NCBI GenBank assembly: GCA_028867755.1
Contig: JAGWFT010000001.1
Coordinates: 660,727 to 724,726 of the forward strand
From: Nitrososphaerota archaeon
GTDB lineage: Archaea; Thermoproteota; Nitrososphaeria; Nitrososphaerales; Nitrosopumilaceae
Length of the DNA stretch: 64,000 nt
Direction: 5' to 3'
The notes beneath the pieces are model-generated. The model saw only the letters and a list, made by a program, of their open reading frames with translations. It did no database searches and was not told where the DNA came from. Positions within the stretch are counted from its first letter, which is position 1, and each line of letters begins with the position of its first letter. The position numbers and the translations under genes are program-made. This document shows positions 9,494 to 17,779 of the stretch, piece by piece.

Positions 9494-9930
9494 GTAGTGC
9501 AGATATTTACAGAGAGATTATACTAGACTATTACAGAAATCCAAGAAACTACGGCAAGCTCACAAATCCTGACATAGCTCAGAGAGATAGCAATCCGCTT
9601 TGTGGGGATGAACTTGAAATGCATCTTAACATAAAAGACAACAACGTGGTAGATGTCAAATTCACTGGCAAAGGATGTGCTATAAGCCAAGCAAGTGCAT
9701 CGATGCTTACTGAACTTATCATGGGTAAGAGCTTTGAAGATGTAAAGAAACTTTCTAAAGAGGATATATTGGACAACCTTGGTCTGCATGACCTTGGACC
9801 AGCCAGAATAAAATGTGCTCTATTATCACTTAAGGTTCTAAAATCTGGTCTATACTCTTATCTCTCAGAAAAATTACAAGATGCGGCATCTGCAGACAAG
9901 ATAAAAGAAGAAGCGTCAGGTCTCTACTGA
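9490..9930 (+). CDS. sufU: SufU-type sulfur relay / scaffold protein
   Basis: Zinc-containing sulfur acceptor for SufS, of the SufU branch of the IscU fold. The 146 residues hold the three cysteines and aspartate of the site: NPLCGDELEM (Cys38, Asp40), GKGCAISQASASML (Cys63) and ARIKCALL (Cys109). The TTG start overlaps the sufS TGA by 4 nt. The 18-20 residue insertion typical of SufU relative to IscU is present between the second and third Cys. Confidence 0.92.
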   Translation: MSSADIYREIILDYYRNPRNYGKLTNPDIAQRDSNPLCGDELEMHLNIKDNNVVDVKFTGKGCAISQASASMLTELIMGKSFEDVKKLSKEDILDNLGLHDLGPARIKCALLSLKVLKSGLYSYLSEKLQDAASADKIKEEASGLY

Positions 9931-9931
9931 C

Positions 9932-10270
9932 TTGTCAACCCAGGCAACAGAGATACCTATACAGATAAGAAAAGTGATTTTTGAAAAGTTCAATGATCCT
10001 AACACGAGATTTACAAACGATGAGATTTTTGAGATTCTAAAGAACAATGGGCTTGATGACTCTCTTACCATAGACGACATGGAGCCATACTTTAAGCGGC
10101 TGCATGATGAGGGACTGATAAGACCTATTGCCCAGAATTTTACCACTCAGTGGTTTAAGATCTTCGATGTCATAGAAAAATACAATTGCAAGTCTTGTAA
10201 CTGCGAAATTTACTTGGGAAAACTTGAACCAAGAGTGTGCCCAAATTCTACATGTAAGGCAGCTATTTAG
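9932..10270 (+). CDS. Winged-helix-like protein with C-terminal zinc ribbon, suf-linked
   Basis: A 112-residue protein that ends the suf operon (TTG start 1 nt after sufU). Residues 1-80 are helical with a winged-helix look; residues 84-110 carry two cysteine pairs, CKSC and CPNSTC, fit for zinc or an Fe-S cluster. I do not recognise a characterised family. Its place suggests a regulator of, or client adaptor in, Fe-S assembly; this is inference. Its 3' end overlaps the convergent pgk gene by 8 nt. Confidence 0.7.
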   Translation: MSTQATEIPIQIRKVIFEKFNDPNTRFTNDEIFEILKNNGLDDSLTIDDMEPYFKRLHDEGLIRPIAQNFTTQWFKIFDVIEKYNCKSCNCEIYLGKLEPRVCPNSTCKAAI

Positions 10271-11471
10271 CTCTGTATCTTGCGGCTGCTTCTTCTAAGA
10301 TCTGAATCATTGGTAGCTTTACACCAGTCAAATACAATACCAGTGCACCACCAGCAGTACTAATGTGATTGATCTTCTCCGCTAGACCATATCTTTTCAA
10401 GGCAGCTGTAAGGTGGCCTCCACTTACTATGGTTGTTGCAAAAGAGTCTGCTACTCCTCTGAGGAGGCTCTCTGTTCCAAACTTGAAATTCTCATTTTCA
10501 AAAAATCCAGCTGGACCACTCATGAATACAGTGCCTGCACCTTGTATTGACTTTAGATAATACTCAACTGACTTTGGACCAAGATCAAATATTTTATCTC
10601 CTTTGACAAGTTCACGAACGTCCATTTCTACTCTTTTTCCATTTCTTTCTACTGCAATATCTACAGGAACAGAAAAGACATCGGGGTATTCTCCTATGAG
10701 AGAATGAGCCTTTTGAACCACCTCTTCCTCTCTTTTTATTCCTAGTGGGAACTTGATTCTTCCCTGCGCTCTCAAAAATACATTAGCTATTACACCAGTA
10801 AGTAGCACCTGATCAGCACGCCCATTTTGAATCAGTTCTTTTATTGCTTCAAGTCTGTCTATCACCTTTGATCCTCCAAGGACTACTACATGTGGGCCTT
10901 TTGTAACCGTCATTATCTCGTCAAGCTTTCTTACCTCGCGCTCAACTAACCTTCCAGCACATGCAGGAAGAACATGCGCAAATCCTATGATTGATGGATG
11001 AGAACGATGTGAACTTGGGAAGGAATCTAGAACACACAGATCAAATAACTTGGAAAGTCGGCTTACCATTATGGTTGCCGATGCATCAGAAGGAGAGAAC
11101 TCGTAATTCTCTTCAGCACAAAGTCTCAAGTTATCAAGCAAAATAATATCGCCCTCTTTCATATTTTTAATTTCATTTTGAGCTTCTGACCCAATAACAT
11201 CCTCGACATATTTTATTTTGCGACCAAGAATTTGTTCAAGAACTTTGGCATGATTTTCCATTCCAGTATAATCTTTGTTGCCAACTCTTCCTTGATGTGA
11301 TGCAATCACAACCTTTGCTCCCTCCAAATCTTTGAGCGACTCTGTAGATTCTCTGATTCTACTTGTCTCAATTATCTTCATGTTGGCAGGATCTATGGGG
11401 CAATTCATATCTACACGCAAAAAGACAGTCTTACCTTTAGTATCAAAATCATCAAGAGTGAGGATCCTCAC
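10263..11471 (-). CDS. pgk: Phosphoglycerate kinase
   Basis: Interconverts 1,3-bisphosphoglycerate and 3-phosphoglycerate with ADP/ATP, in gluconeogenesis/glycolysis. The 402 residues start (GTG) with the conserved FLRVDMNCPID substrate segment; further motifs are SHQGRVG, LLDNLRL, VVLGGSKVIDRLE and the C-terminal GGHLTAALKRYG in place of the usual GGGD/GGGHT loop. It faces the wHTH gene tail to tail. apgM, the next enzyme of the path, is at 47-48 kb. Confidence 0.93.
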   Translation of the reverse strand: MRILTLDDFDTKGKTVFLRVDMNCPIDPANMKIIETSRIRESTESLKDLEGAKVVIASHQGRVGNKDYTGMENHAKVLEQILGRKIKYVEDVIGSEAQNEIKNMKEGDIILLDNLRLCAEENYEFSPSDASATIMVSRLSKLFDLCVLDSFPSSHRSHPSIIGFAHVLPACAGRLVEREVRKLDEIMTVTKGPHVVVLGGSKVIDRLEAIKELIQNGRADQVLLTGVIANVFLRAQGRIKFPLGIKREEEVVQKAHSLIGEYPDVFSVPVDIAVERNGKRVEMDVRELVKGDKIFDLGPKSVEYYLKSIQGAGTVFMSGPAGFFENENFKFGTESLLRGVADSFATTIVSGGHLTAALKRYGLAEKINHISTAGGALVLYLTGVKLPMIQILEEAAARYRAK

Positions 11472-11609
11472 GGCGATCCTTTCTTGGGGGCAGTTAAAAT
11501 CTTTTAGTCAGGCAATAGATCATTCAAATCTTCTAGAACAATCGATCTCATTTTAATATGGACTGGTTTTCGATTAATGTATACATGTCAACACAAAGGG
11601 GGTCTTTCT

Positions 11610-12269
11610 TTGAAAAAATGGCTTTTTGATGTAAGAAGTAGAACATTTTTCCTTCTAGCATTGTCATTTTTGATCCTTGCATATCTAGCAGGTGCAAAAA
11701 TTCTAGTCTATCAGGACAATGCCTTTGAAAATCTACTGCAAAAAGTCGCGGGAAATACGACTGTAGATCTTACTATGCAGATCTTTTCTGAACTTGGATG
11801 GGTTTTGTATCCAATCTTTGTTGCAATAGTACTTTTCATTATGAAAAGTACACGACGTCTTGGACTGATACTTCTTCTCTCATTGTTAATAGGAACTATA
11901 GCTGCAGCCTATCTTAGGTGCTATACGGGATATGAGAAACCAGATCTAGATTTTCTGGGGGCCCACCTATCGATAAAATCTGGGGCCGATGTAGGAGTTC
12001 CATGTCAGATAGACGGCACATTTCCAGCAGGTCATACAGTGAGAACAACAATCTTTGCATTTATTGTGGGATATGCATTATCAAGGAAGTTTCCTAGAGG
12101 ATGGTATTTGATATGGTTGTATCCGATTCTTGTTTCAATTAGCAGGCTTTACCTATTGCAAGAGTATCCTACGACAGTCATTGCTGGTGCAATACTTGGA
12201 ATATTGCTTGCAGATATCATGTCAAAAAAACTCAAGATCGAACTAATCTCTGATAAATCAAAAACCTAA
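11610..12269 (+). CDS. PAP2-fold integral membrane protein with degenerate active site
   Basis: Polytopic protein with about six hydrophobic segments and the layout of PAP2 phosphatidic-acid phosphatases. The middle signature PAGHTVRTT keeps its His. The last signature, normally SRxxxxxHxxxD, reads SRLYLLQEYPTT, so the nucleophilic His is Glu and the Asp is Thr. It may therefore not be a phosphatase. I chose TTG at 11610 because AGGGGG at 11598-11602 precedes it; an in-frame ATG at 11577 would add 11 residues. It is divergent from pgk. Confidence 0.72.
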   Translation: MKKWLFDVRSRTFFLLALSFLILAYLAGAKILVYQDNAFENLLQKVAGNTTVDLTMQIFSELGWVLYPIFVAIVLFIMKSTRRLGLILLLSLLIGTIAAAYLRCYTGYEKPDLDFLGAHLSIKSGADVGVPCQIDGTFPAGHTVRTTIFAFIVGYALSRKFPRGWYLIWLYPILVSISRLYLLQEYPTTVIAGAILGILLADIMSKKLKIELISDKSKT

Positions 12270-12569
12270 TTCACTTAAGACTTTGGAGCTTATCAATACC
12301 ATTGCAAAATGATCTTGATCGTAACTGTAGATCCAGTATCTTACATCGCGTTCTTGTTTTGCTTTTCGTAGACCTAGATTAAGCTCGTTCATAATTGTAA
12401 ACCCAATTTTTTTTGCAACATCTTTTTCTTTGGTCATGATTACTCTAAATCCTCCCTTTTGTGATGTAAAACCTGTCTTGACCATCTCATCTGCAATTTC
12501 GGGTGCCTTGATCTCACTGCTAACCTCAAATGTCTTTGATATTGGTATCTGTGATGGATGAAATTCCAT
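12258..12569 (-). CDS. Conserved hypothetical protein
   Basis: A 103-residue soluble alpha/beta protein with an ATG start. I do not recognise it. A basic helical stretch (GLRKAKQERDVRYWIY) sits in its second half, with no Cys cluster, signal peptide or membrane segment. Its last 12 nt overlap the end of the PAP2-like gene. It is divergent from the H1-like-tail gene across 159 nt of very AT-rich DNA, which likely holds both promoters. Confidence 0.6.
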   Translation of the reverse strand: MEFHPSQIPISKTFEVSSEIKAPEIADEMVKTGFTSQKGGFRVIMTKEKDVAKKIGFTIMNELNLGLRKAKQERDVRYWIYSYDQDHFAMVLISSKVLSELGF

Positions 12570-12728
12570 GTATCTTTTCCATCAATGCCAAATAAAATCT
12601 ACTTGCTGTATCTACAATATTGCTTAAATTTTTTCTTAAAAATTTAGAAAATATGTTAAAAATATTAACTCTTATGTCAAATCCTGATCATAGCAAAAAC
12701 TTAATCGATTACAAAGGCTCTAGAACGC

Positions 12729-13586
12729 ATGGCGTCTCTGGAGGCACTAGCTAAATCATATAGGGTAAAGAGGGCTGAGGTCGTAAAATTACGAAGAAAA
12801 AGCGAGAATAATCTAAAGGAGGCACTTTCAAAGAAAAGAAGTTCGTCATCAGGACTTGCGTCTTTATCTAAGAAAAAAGAATCCCTAGGTAGACAAATTG
12901 AGCATGTAGCGCAATCACTGAATCAATATCTGGCACAAAAAGAGAGCATAGCTAGGCTCAAGATTGCAGCTGAGGAACGATTAAGACATGAACAGGACTC
13001 GCAAGATAACGTTAGACAGGAAAGCGAATATGGAGGCACAGAAGAAAAGGTATCTTCACAAGAGAGATTGAAGTTCATTGGTGAAAAAATAAATGAATTA
13101 CATGCAGAAATAAAAGAACGCGAAGCGGCAGAACACAGGCTTGTCAAACAGATTGGAGATTTACAAAAAGAAAAAGCAAAACTTGAATTACAATTAAGAA
13201 AACAAACTCATACTAAACCAGGACTAGTTGAACAACTAAAGTCAAGTGAGAAAGCAGAATCAGTGCTAAGGCCACGAGTGCAGTCTTTGATTAAAAGAGA
13301 GACTCAGGCAGCCAAGATATTGAAGTCCATGGAGAAGAAATTGAAAGAGGCTATAGCTAAAAGAAGAAAAGCTGCACGAAAGGCCAAGAGAAAAGCTAAG
13401 AAAGTAAGAGTCAAGAAAAGAAAGGTCATCAAAAGAAAAGCAAAAACAAGGACAAAGAAGGCCTTAAAGAAGAAAGCAAGAAGAGCAAAGACCAGGACTA
13501 AAACATCAAAAAGGAAAGCAACAAGGAAAAAAATGGCAAAAAGAAAGACGACAAAGAGAAAATCCTCAAAATCAAAACGAAAGTAA
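12729..13586 (+). CDS. Coiled-coil protein with histone H1-like Lys/Arg-rich tail
   Basis: A 285-residue protein in two parts. Residues 1-200 are highly charged and heptad-like (EINELHAEIKERE-type stretches), predicted long coiled coil. Residues 205-285 are almost only Lys, Arg, Ala, Thr and Ser in short KRKxTKRK/KAKRK units, like eukaryotic H1 tails and bacterial AlgP/HctB-type proteins. There is no signal peptide, so nucleic-acid binding in the cytoplasm (DNA compaction or RNA binding) is the likely role; this is inferred from composition alone. It stands as a single gene. Confidence 0.75.
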   Translation: MASLEALAKSYRVKRAEVVKLRRKSENNLKEALSKKRSSSSGLASLSKKKESLGRQIEHVAQSLNQYLAQKESIARLKIAAEERLRHEQDSQDNVRQESEYGGTEEKVSSQERLKFIGEKINELHAEIKEREAAEHRLVKQIGDLQKEKAKLELQLRKQTHTKPGLVEQLKSSEKAESVLRPRVQSLIKRETQAAKILKSMEKKLKEAIAKRRKAARKAKRKAKKVRVKKRKVIKRKAKTRTKKALKKKARRAKTRTKTSKRKATRKKMAKRKTTKRKSSKSKRK

Positions 13587-13632
13587 TAATCCTACGCTTC
13601 ATTAATATTGAATAACTTTTTTTCCGTAAATT

Positions 13633-14409
13633 GTGTCACTTCCTAATAGAATTACAGTAGAAGTAACTGATCTGCCAAAACTCAATAATCCTTCTCTAAT
13701 TTGTGGTTTGCCAGGAAGTGGATATGTTGGAAAACTTGCTGTTGATCACCTAGTTGAAGAATTAAAAGGAATATCTTTTGCAAATATTTTTTCATCATCA
13801 TTTCCGCCGCAAGTATTGATTCAATCAGATGGTACTGCAGATCTTATGAAAAACACATTGTATTACTGTAAGGGAAAATCATGTGATCTGGTTCTTCTTA
13901 GTGGAGATGCACAACCTGTTAGTCCAGAAAGTGAATATGAGATGGCAAATGAGATAACTAATCTTTGTGAAAAACTTGGCGTAAAGACAATCTATACACT
14001 TGCTGCCTACATTACAGGAGCATTTACAAAAACTCAACGGGTTTATGGTACAAGCACTTCATCTGAAATTGTAAAAGAATTTCCAAAATATGGAATTCAT
14101 TCAATGAACAGCGGAAGCATTACGGGAATGAATGGGTTGATAATTGGAGTTGGAAAGAGAAAGAACATAACTGGTGTTTGTTTGCTTGGGGAAACTTCAG
14201 GCTATGTGGTTGATGCAAAAGCGTCAAAAGCTGTGCTTGAGACTCTTGCTAAGATACTTGATCTCAAACTAGATCTAGTTGGTATTTCAAAAAAGGCGCA
14301 AGATACGGAACAACTTGTTAAAACAATTGAGGAACAAATGGGTAGCAGACACTCTCCAGGGTCCCTACCAATGACACAGCATGACAAAAAACTAGGATAT
14401 ATTAGTTAA
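13633..14409 (+). CDS. PAC2 family protein (proteasome assembly chaperone-like)
   Basis: A 258-residue protein of the PAC2/PbaA-PbaB family. Hallmarks are LICGLPGSGYVGKLAVDHL near the N-terminus and the later GSITGMNGLIIGVGK and LLGETSGYVVDAKASKAVLE. Relatives chaperone 20S proteasome assembly in eukaryotes; archaeal PbaB binds proteasomal ATPases or unfolded protein. The start is GTG. It is followed 1 nt later by a membrane protein gene, likely co-transcribed. Confidence 0.85.
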   Translation: MSLPNRITVEVTDLPKLNNPSLICGLPGSGYVGKLAVDHLVEELKGISFANIFSSSFPPQVLIQSDGTADLMKNTLYYCKGKSCDLVLLSGDAQPVSPESEYEMANEITNLCEKLGVKTIYTLAAYITGAFTKTQRVYGTSTSSEIVKEFPKYGIHSMNSGSITGMNGLIIGVGKRKNITGVCLLGETSGYVVDAKASKAVLETLAKILDLKLDLVGISKKAQDTEQLVKTIEEQMGSRHSPGSLPMTQHDKKLGYIS

Positions 14410-14410
14410 A

Positions 14411-15016
14411 ATGAAAAAACGCGGACCGATTGTGATGATTGCAGGTGCGGCATTGATAGTCATTGCTTTTGCAACATCTTATTCTGTCATGGAAAGGATG
14501 GGTGCAGGCCTTGGGAAAAATGGATTTTTTCCATCCCCAGAAAACATGTTCGACGAGGTGTCAGAAAAAGAAACAATTGATTCTGGAATGGCCTACACAT
14601 TTTCTCATACTGTATCATCATCTCAGGTGCCACTAATGTGGGGTCTATACATGACAGATTACAACCAGGATGATAAAGTCACAATTAATGTTACCGACAT
14701 TTTTGGTGACAAGTTAGGATCTTTTGAAGAAGGAGAACCTATATTCATAAAATCATTCATGATTCCAAAGGTAGACACGTACAGCTTTAACGTAGAAAAC
14801 ACTGGAAATTCATCGGTAACAGCAGAGATGATGTTCTCAGAGAATCCGGAAAAGTCAAAGGCATTAACTGACCCAAACTCGTCATTTAATCAAAACATTG
14901 TGCCTCTTGCGGCTGCAGGTTTTATGTTGATAATTGGTATAATTGCAGTCATATCTGGAATAATACTCAGCGTAATAGACTGGAAAAAGAACAGGAATCA
15001 GTCTAGATATATCTAG
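14411..15016 (+). CDS. Two-TM membrane protein with external domain, unknown function
   Basis: A 201-residue protein with a hydrophobic segment at about 7-25 and another at about 165-190, followed by a basic WKKNRNQSR tail. The approximately 135-residue stretch between is polar, rich in beta-branched residues and likely outside the cell. I do not recognise it. It starts 1 nt after the PAC2 gene and its end overlaps the convergent OB-fold gene by 4 nt. Confidence 0.7.
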   Translation: MKKRGPIVMIAGAALIVIAFATSYSVMERMGAGLGKNGFFPSPENMFDEVSEKETIDSGMAYTFSHTVSSSQVPLMWGLYMTDYNQDDKVTINVTDIFGDKLGSFEEGEPIFIKSFMIPKVDTYSFNVENTGNSSVTAEMMFSENPEKSKALTDPNSSFNQNIVPLAAAGFMLIIGIIAVISGIILSVIDWKKNRNQSRYI

Positions 15017-15312
15017 AATTCTAGTACTTCGAGTTTACCGTACTTGCCTACATTAAGAGAATTTTCTCCTCTAAATGTGGATATGTATCCATTTTCAATT
15101 CTGATCTTTGAGCCCTGTTTTACCATCTTGATCTGTGCATCCCATAAGGTAAGCTTGATCTCTCCGGTATCATCTTTTAGCATTGCATCAGCAACTTGGG
15201 CCTGTCCACCAGTCTTAAGGTTGACAGTTCTTGGTTCGCTTATGCTGCCTATGACTCCCTCAACAGGTTCTAACCTGTTTTGTGGTTTATTGAGTTGGCC
15301 TATGTTTGGCAT
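15013..15312 (-). CDS. OB-fold single-stranded nucleic acid-binding protein
   Basis: A 99-residue protein matching the short SOSS-B/RPA-like OB-fold group of archaea: EGVIGSISEPRTVNLK, VADAMLKDDTGEIKLTLWD, IENGYISTFRGENSLNVGKYG. The KLTLWD strand and the GKYG ending are typical of these SSBs. It probably binds ssDNA in repair or replication. It is a single gene; the convergent membrane-protein gene overlaps its 3' end. Confidence 0.82.
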   Translation of the reverse strand: MPNIGQLNKPQNRLEPVEGVIGSISEPRTVNLKTGGQAQVADAMLKDDTGEIKLTLWDAQIKMVKQGSKIRIENGYISTFRGENSLNVGKYGKLEVLEF

Positions 15313-15382
15313 TTAGTAATTTTTTTCACGTTCAAATAATAAGTGTTTTGATATAAACTTCTGTTAAGATATCGGGATTTGT

Positions 15383-15874
15383 CTAGATTTTCTTATTCGT
15401 GTTAAGATTTGGGGTTTGTAAATTATCGTATTCACCTTTCAAGACTGCATAAACTCTAGGCATTATCATGTAGTATATTTGATAAGTTTCCATTCCTTCA
15501 AATTTACAAGCATTGTCATTATAGTAATTCATTCGATGAACTTTTCCTTTAAAATCTTCTTGAAATTCATCTGTTTCCATATCTATTCTATGAGCGAACT
15601 GATTTCTGACTTCATTAACTATCGAAAGTTCATGCATTATTCCATCGGATAAAACTTGTAATGATTCGATTAGTTCGAGTTTTGAAGCAAATCCCAATCT
15701 TCTAATAACTTTGTCTGGTTTTGAAATCGTCCTTCTCAAAATCGAATCCATTAGATATTCGATATAGAGATGTGTGATTATTGCGGTTGCCCGAGGCTCT
15801 CCACCTACTCTATTTAATTCTCCTATCATTTCGTTAAAGGTTTTTGCATCTGGTGGATTTGTTGGTAGTACCAA
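15383..15874 (-). CDS. HEPN/MltR-like helical protein
   Basis: A 163-residue all-helical protein. EVRNQFAHRID contains an R-x4-H motif (RNQFAH) typical of HEPN ribonuclease domains, and the layout resembles MltR/DUF4145-type proteins. HEPN proteins often act in toxin-antitoxin or defence systems. No MNT nucleotidyltransferase partner is seen. The only start is TTG at 15874, 1 nt after the stop of a transposase remnant, so its 5' end may have been changed by that insertion. The toxin role is inference. Confidence 0.65.
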   Translation of the reverse strand: MVLPTNPPDAKTFNEMIGELNRVGGEPRATAIITHLYIEYLMDSILRRTISKPDKVIRRLGFASKLELIESLQVLSDGIMHELSIVNEVRNQFAHRIDMETDEFQEDFKGKVHRMNYYNDNACKFEGMETYQIYYMIMPRVYAVLKGEYDNLQTPNLNTNKKI

Positions 15875-15875
15875 T

Positions 15876-16085
15876 CTAGTTATTCTTAGAAGCCAACTTT
15901 ATTAGATTTTCAATCTTATTCTGTCCTAAATCCAATTTGATTCCTGCTTCTTCTGCAGGAGTCTTACCAATAGAACCATGATTTCTTACAAAGTTGTAGT
16001 GTATTCGGTATGCATCGATTAGCTTCTGTGCTGAATCTTTGTGATCCATGCCTCTCATTACTACTCTGTCTCTAAAGACTCCGTT
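15876..16085 (-). pseudogene. C-terminal remnant of an IS transposase (DDE/rve type)
   Basis: The frame is open from 16085 (after a TAG at 16088-16086) to the stop at 15876 and reads NGVFRDRVVMRGMD, then DAYRIHYNFVRNHGSIGKTP and AEEAG. This is the end of IS6/IS240-like DDE transposases (the YNFVRPH...KTPAEEAG region). The catalytic core is missing, no inverted repeats are obvious, and the only ATG (16058) is internal. It is a decayed insertion. Confidence 0.75.
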
Positions 16086-16088
16086 CTA

Positions 16089-16787
16089 TCATGTTATCTT
16101 TTGAGGTTGATTATTAAGCAGATATTCCAAAGCATTTACAAACTCATAATCAGAGATTTTCCCATCTGATAACCAGCCAGCGTTACCCCGAAACCATGAA
16201 GGTATGTCTGACATGGAATCTGATGTATCGTTTGATTTTACAACTCCATCATCTATGAGATTCTGTACCCCATAAGCATAATCCCAATTCCTGATTTTCA
16301 CATCATGCCATAATTTTGAAGCATCTTTGAACCACATAGGGATTGTTTTTGATGGTACCACTTCGGTAGAAGACTGATTGGATAACTCTATAGTGGATTC
16401 ATAAGTTTCACTTTTGGTATAGCCAAATATCTTGCCTCCTAGAAATTTTGCATAGAAATGAAATTGCTGGCCATTGTCTTTTGGTACTGCCTTCCAAAAA
16501 GTCAGGAATTTACCGTCAGAATCAGTAGTAGTAAGTGCTAAAATGATATTGGGACGCGGATAGGTTGTGCTATCTTCAATAAATATAGTACGATTGGGTA
16601 GTGGTGTTGTTCCATCAGGTGTAGTTAAGGTGCCTGAAAATGTTACATTAGTGCCCTCTCTTATTCCTGAACCTATAGTATCTAGATGAATTATTGCAAA
16701 AGATGTAGCGTAACTACTAGGTACGCCAAACAATAAAATTCCAATTAAAAAGATTTCTTTCAATTCAATCAGTACTTTAATTTGCAC
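16089..16787 (-). CDS. Secreted protein with Ig-like domain and paired C-terminal repeat
   Basis: N-terminal hydrophobic signal (IFLIGILLFGVPSSYAT) is followed by a beta-sandwich-like domain (GTNVTFSGTLTTPDGTTPLP), then two copies of a thaumarchaeal secreted-protein repeat: IPMWFKDASKLWHDVKIRNW and IPSWFRGNAGWLSDGKISDY. Function is unknown; such repeats are common in exported thaumarchaeal proteins. The longest form starts at GTG 16787, but a TTG at 16763 gives a better signal peptide and fits the TATA-like TTATATTA at 16791-16798. Confidence 0.72.
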   Translation of the reverse strand: MQIKVLIELKEIFLIGILLFGVPSSYATSFAIIHLDTIGSGIREGTNVTFSGTLTTPDGTTPLPNRTIFIEDSTTYPRPNIILALTTTDSDGKFLTFWKAVPKDNGQQFHFYAKFLGGKIFGYTKSETYESTIELSNQSSTEVVPSKTIPMWFKDASKLWHDVKIRNWDYAYGVQNLIDDGVVKSNDTSDSMSDIPSWFRGNAGWLSDGKISDYEFVNALEYLLNNQPQKIT

Positions 16788-16879
16788 TTTTTATATTATT
16801 TCATTATTTGCATTCATAGGTTTAGACAAATAGCATTACAAAATCAAATTAATTGCCTATGATAATTTTGTTTTGAAAA

Positions 16880-16999
16880 TTAGGAAGAATAGGCACTCCA
16901 CACTATGACTATCATTGTTATTACAAATGCACTAAAAATAGAGCCCATTACAATAGTTAGTACTTTTTTTCTGCTCATTTTGGATATTTTTTGGGGCAT
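16880..16999 (-). CDS. Small single-pass membrane peptide (39 aa)
   Basis: This lies in the 320-nt gap before the HemQ-like gene. The ATG at 16999 opens a 39-codon frame: a basic N-terminus (MPQKISKMSRKKV), one hydrophobic segment of about 22 residues (VLTIVMGSIFSAFVITMIVI) and a short SAYSS end. A second in-frame ATG at 16978 would give 32 residues. The clean membrane-peptide pattern supports a real gene; no homology is claimed. The rest of the gap holds the promoter of the next gene. Confidence 0.5.
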   Translation of the reverse strand: MPQKISKMSRKKVLTIVMGSIFSAFVITMIVIVWSAYSS

Positions 17000-17076
17000 T
17001 AGATTGCCATATTATTCATTCTGTTGTTAGGGGTAGTATGATATGCTCATTGCAATACACGAATACAGTGATCAGA

Positions 17077-17086
17077 TTTTAAATAG
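17077..17086 (+). promoter_or_regulatory. TATA box of the HemQ-like gene
   Basis: ATTTTAAATA is centred 26 nt before the ATG at 17108, the spacing expected for a leaderless archaeal transcript. Confidence 0.5.
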
Positions 17087-17107
17087 CCATGAATAAATCA
17101 AAACGAC

Positions 17108-17779
17108 ATGAGTGAACAACCTAGAACATTCTTTAATTTCTCATTCTTTAAGGTTGATCCAAAATGGCGCTGGATGGCAGATCTTGCAAAAGACGAGTCT
17201 GCAAAAGAAGTAGAAATTATACTGAAAAATTCACAGATGTCTTATAGGTCATATTCCACTCTTGGACTTCGTGACGATGCAGAATTCTTGTTGTGGTTTG
17301 TGTCAGAATCGGTTGAAAAAATACAGGATACGATATCAAAATTATACTTGACAGTTTTTGGGAAATATATCATTCCAACACATGTTTATCTTTCGTGTAC
17401 AAGACCATCAGTATATGCAAAAAATACTGCAACACACGGTTGGCTTGGTGGTGAAGAACAAAAAAAATATGTCATAGTATATCCATTTATCAAAACTAGA
17501 TCGTGGTATCTTCTTCCACTTGAAAAGAGAAAAGAGATGATGTCAGAACATATTGCAGTTGGACAAAAGTATCCGGAGGTAAATTTGAACACAACATACT
17601 CTTTTGGGATACATGATGAAGATTTCATGCTCGCATTTGAAACTGACAACCTAGACAAGTTTCAAGATTTGATAATGGATTTGAGGGAGACTCGTGTCAG
17701 TGAATATGTGCAAGTTGATACCCCAATGATTGTTTGTGTGAAAAAAGACCTCATACCTCTGATACGGAGCCTAGGATAA
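17108..17779 (+). CDS. Chlorite dismutase-fold heme protein (HemQ-like)
   Basis: A 223-residue member of the Cld/HemQ superfamily (GLRDDAEFLLW, VYPFIKTRSWYLLP, MSEHIAVGQKYPEV, YSFGIHDEDFMLAFE). His148 is the likely proximal heme ligand. No Arg occurs in residues 149-170, where true chlorite dismutases have the distal Arg, so chlorite breakdown is unlikely. Tyr125 and Lys129 in YPFIK resemble coproheme decarboxylases. It may make heme from coproheme; this is inference backed by ahbAB 3 kb away. A DUF1802 gene overlaps its stop by 1 nt. Confidence 0.85.
   Translation: MSEQPRTFFNFSFFKVDPKWRWMADLAKDESAKEVEIILKNSQMSYRSYSTLGLRDDAEFLLWFVSESVEKIQDTISKLYLTVFGKYIIPTHVYLSCTRPSVYAKNTATHGWLGGEEQKKYVIVYPFIKTRSWYLLPLEKRKEMMSEHIAVGQKYPEVNLNTTYSFGIHDEDFMLAFETDNLDKFQDLIMDLRETRVSEYVQVDTPMIVCVKKDLIPLIRSLG

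Noticed and set aside
17108-17779. Chlorite dismutase (true chlorite detoxification)
   Set aside because: The fold is right, but no Arg lies in the 22 residues after the proximal His, where the catalytic distal Arg should be.
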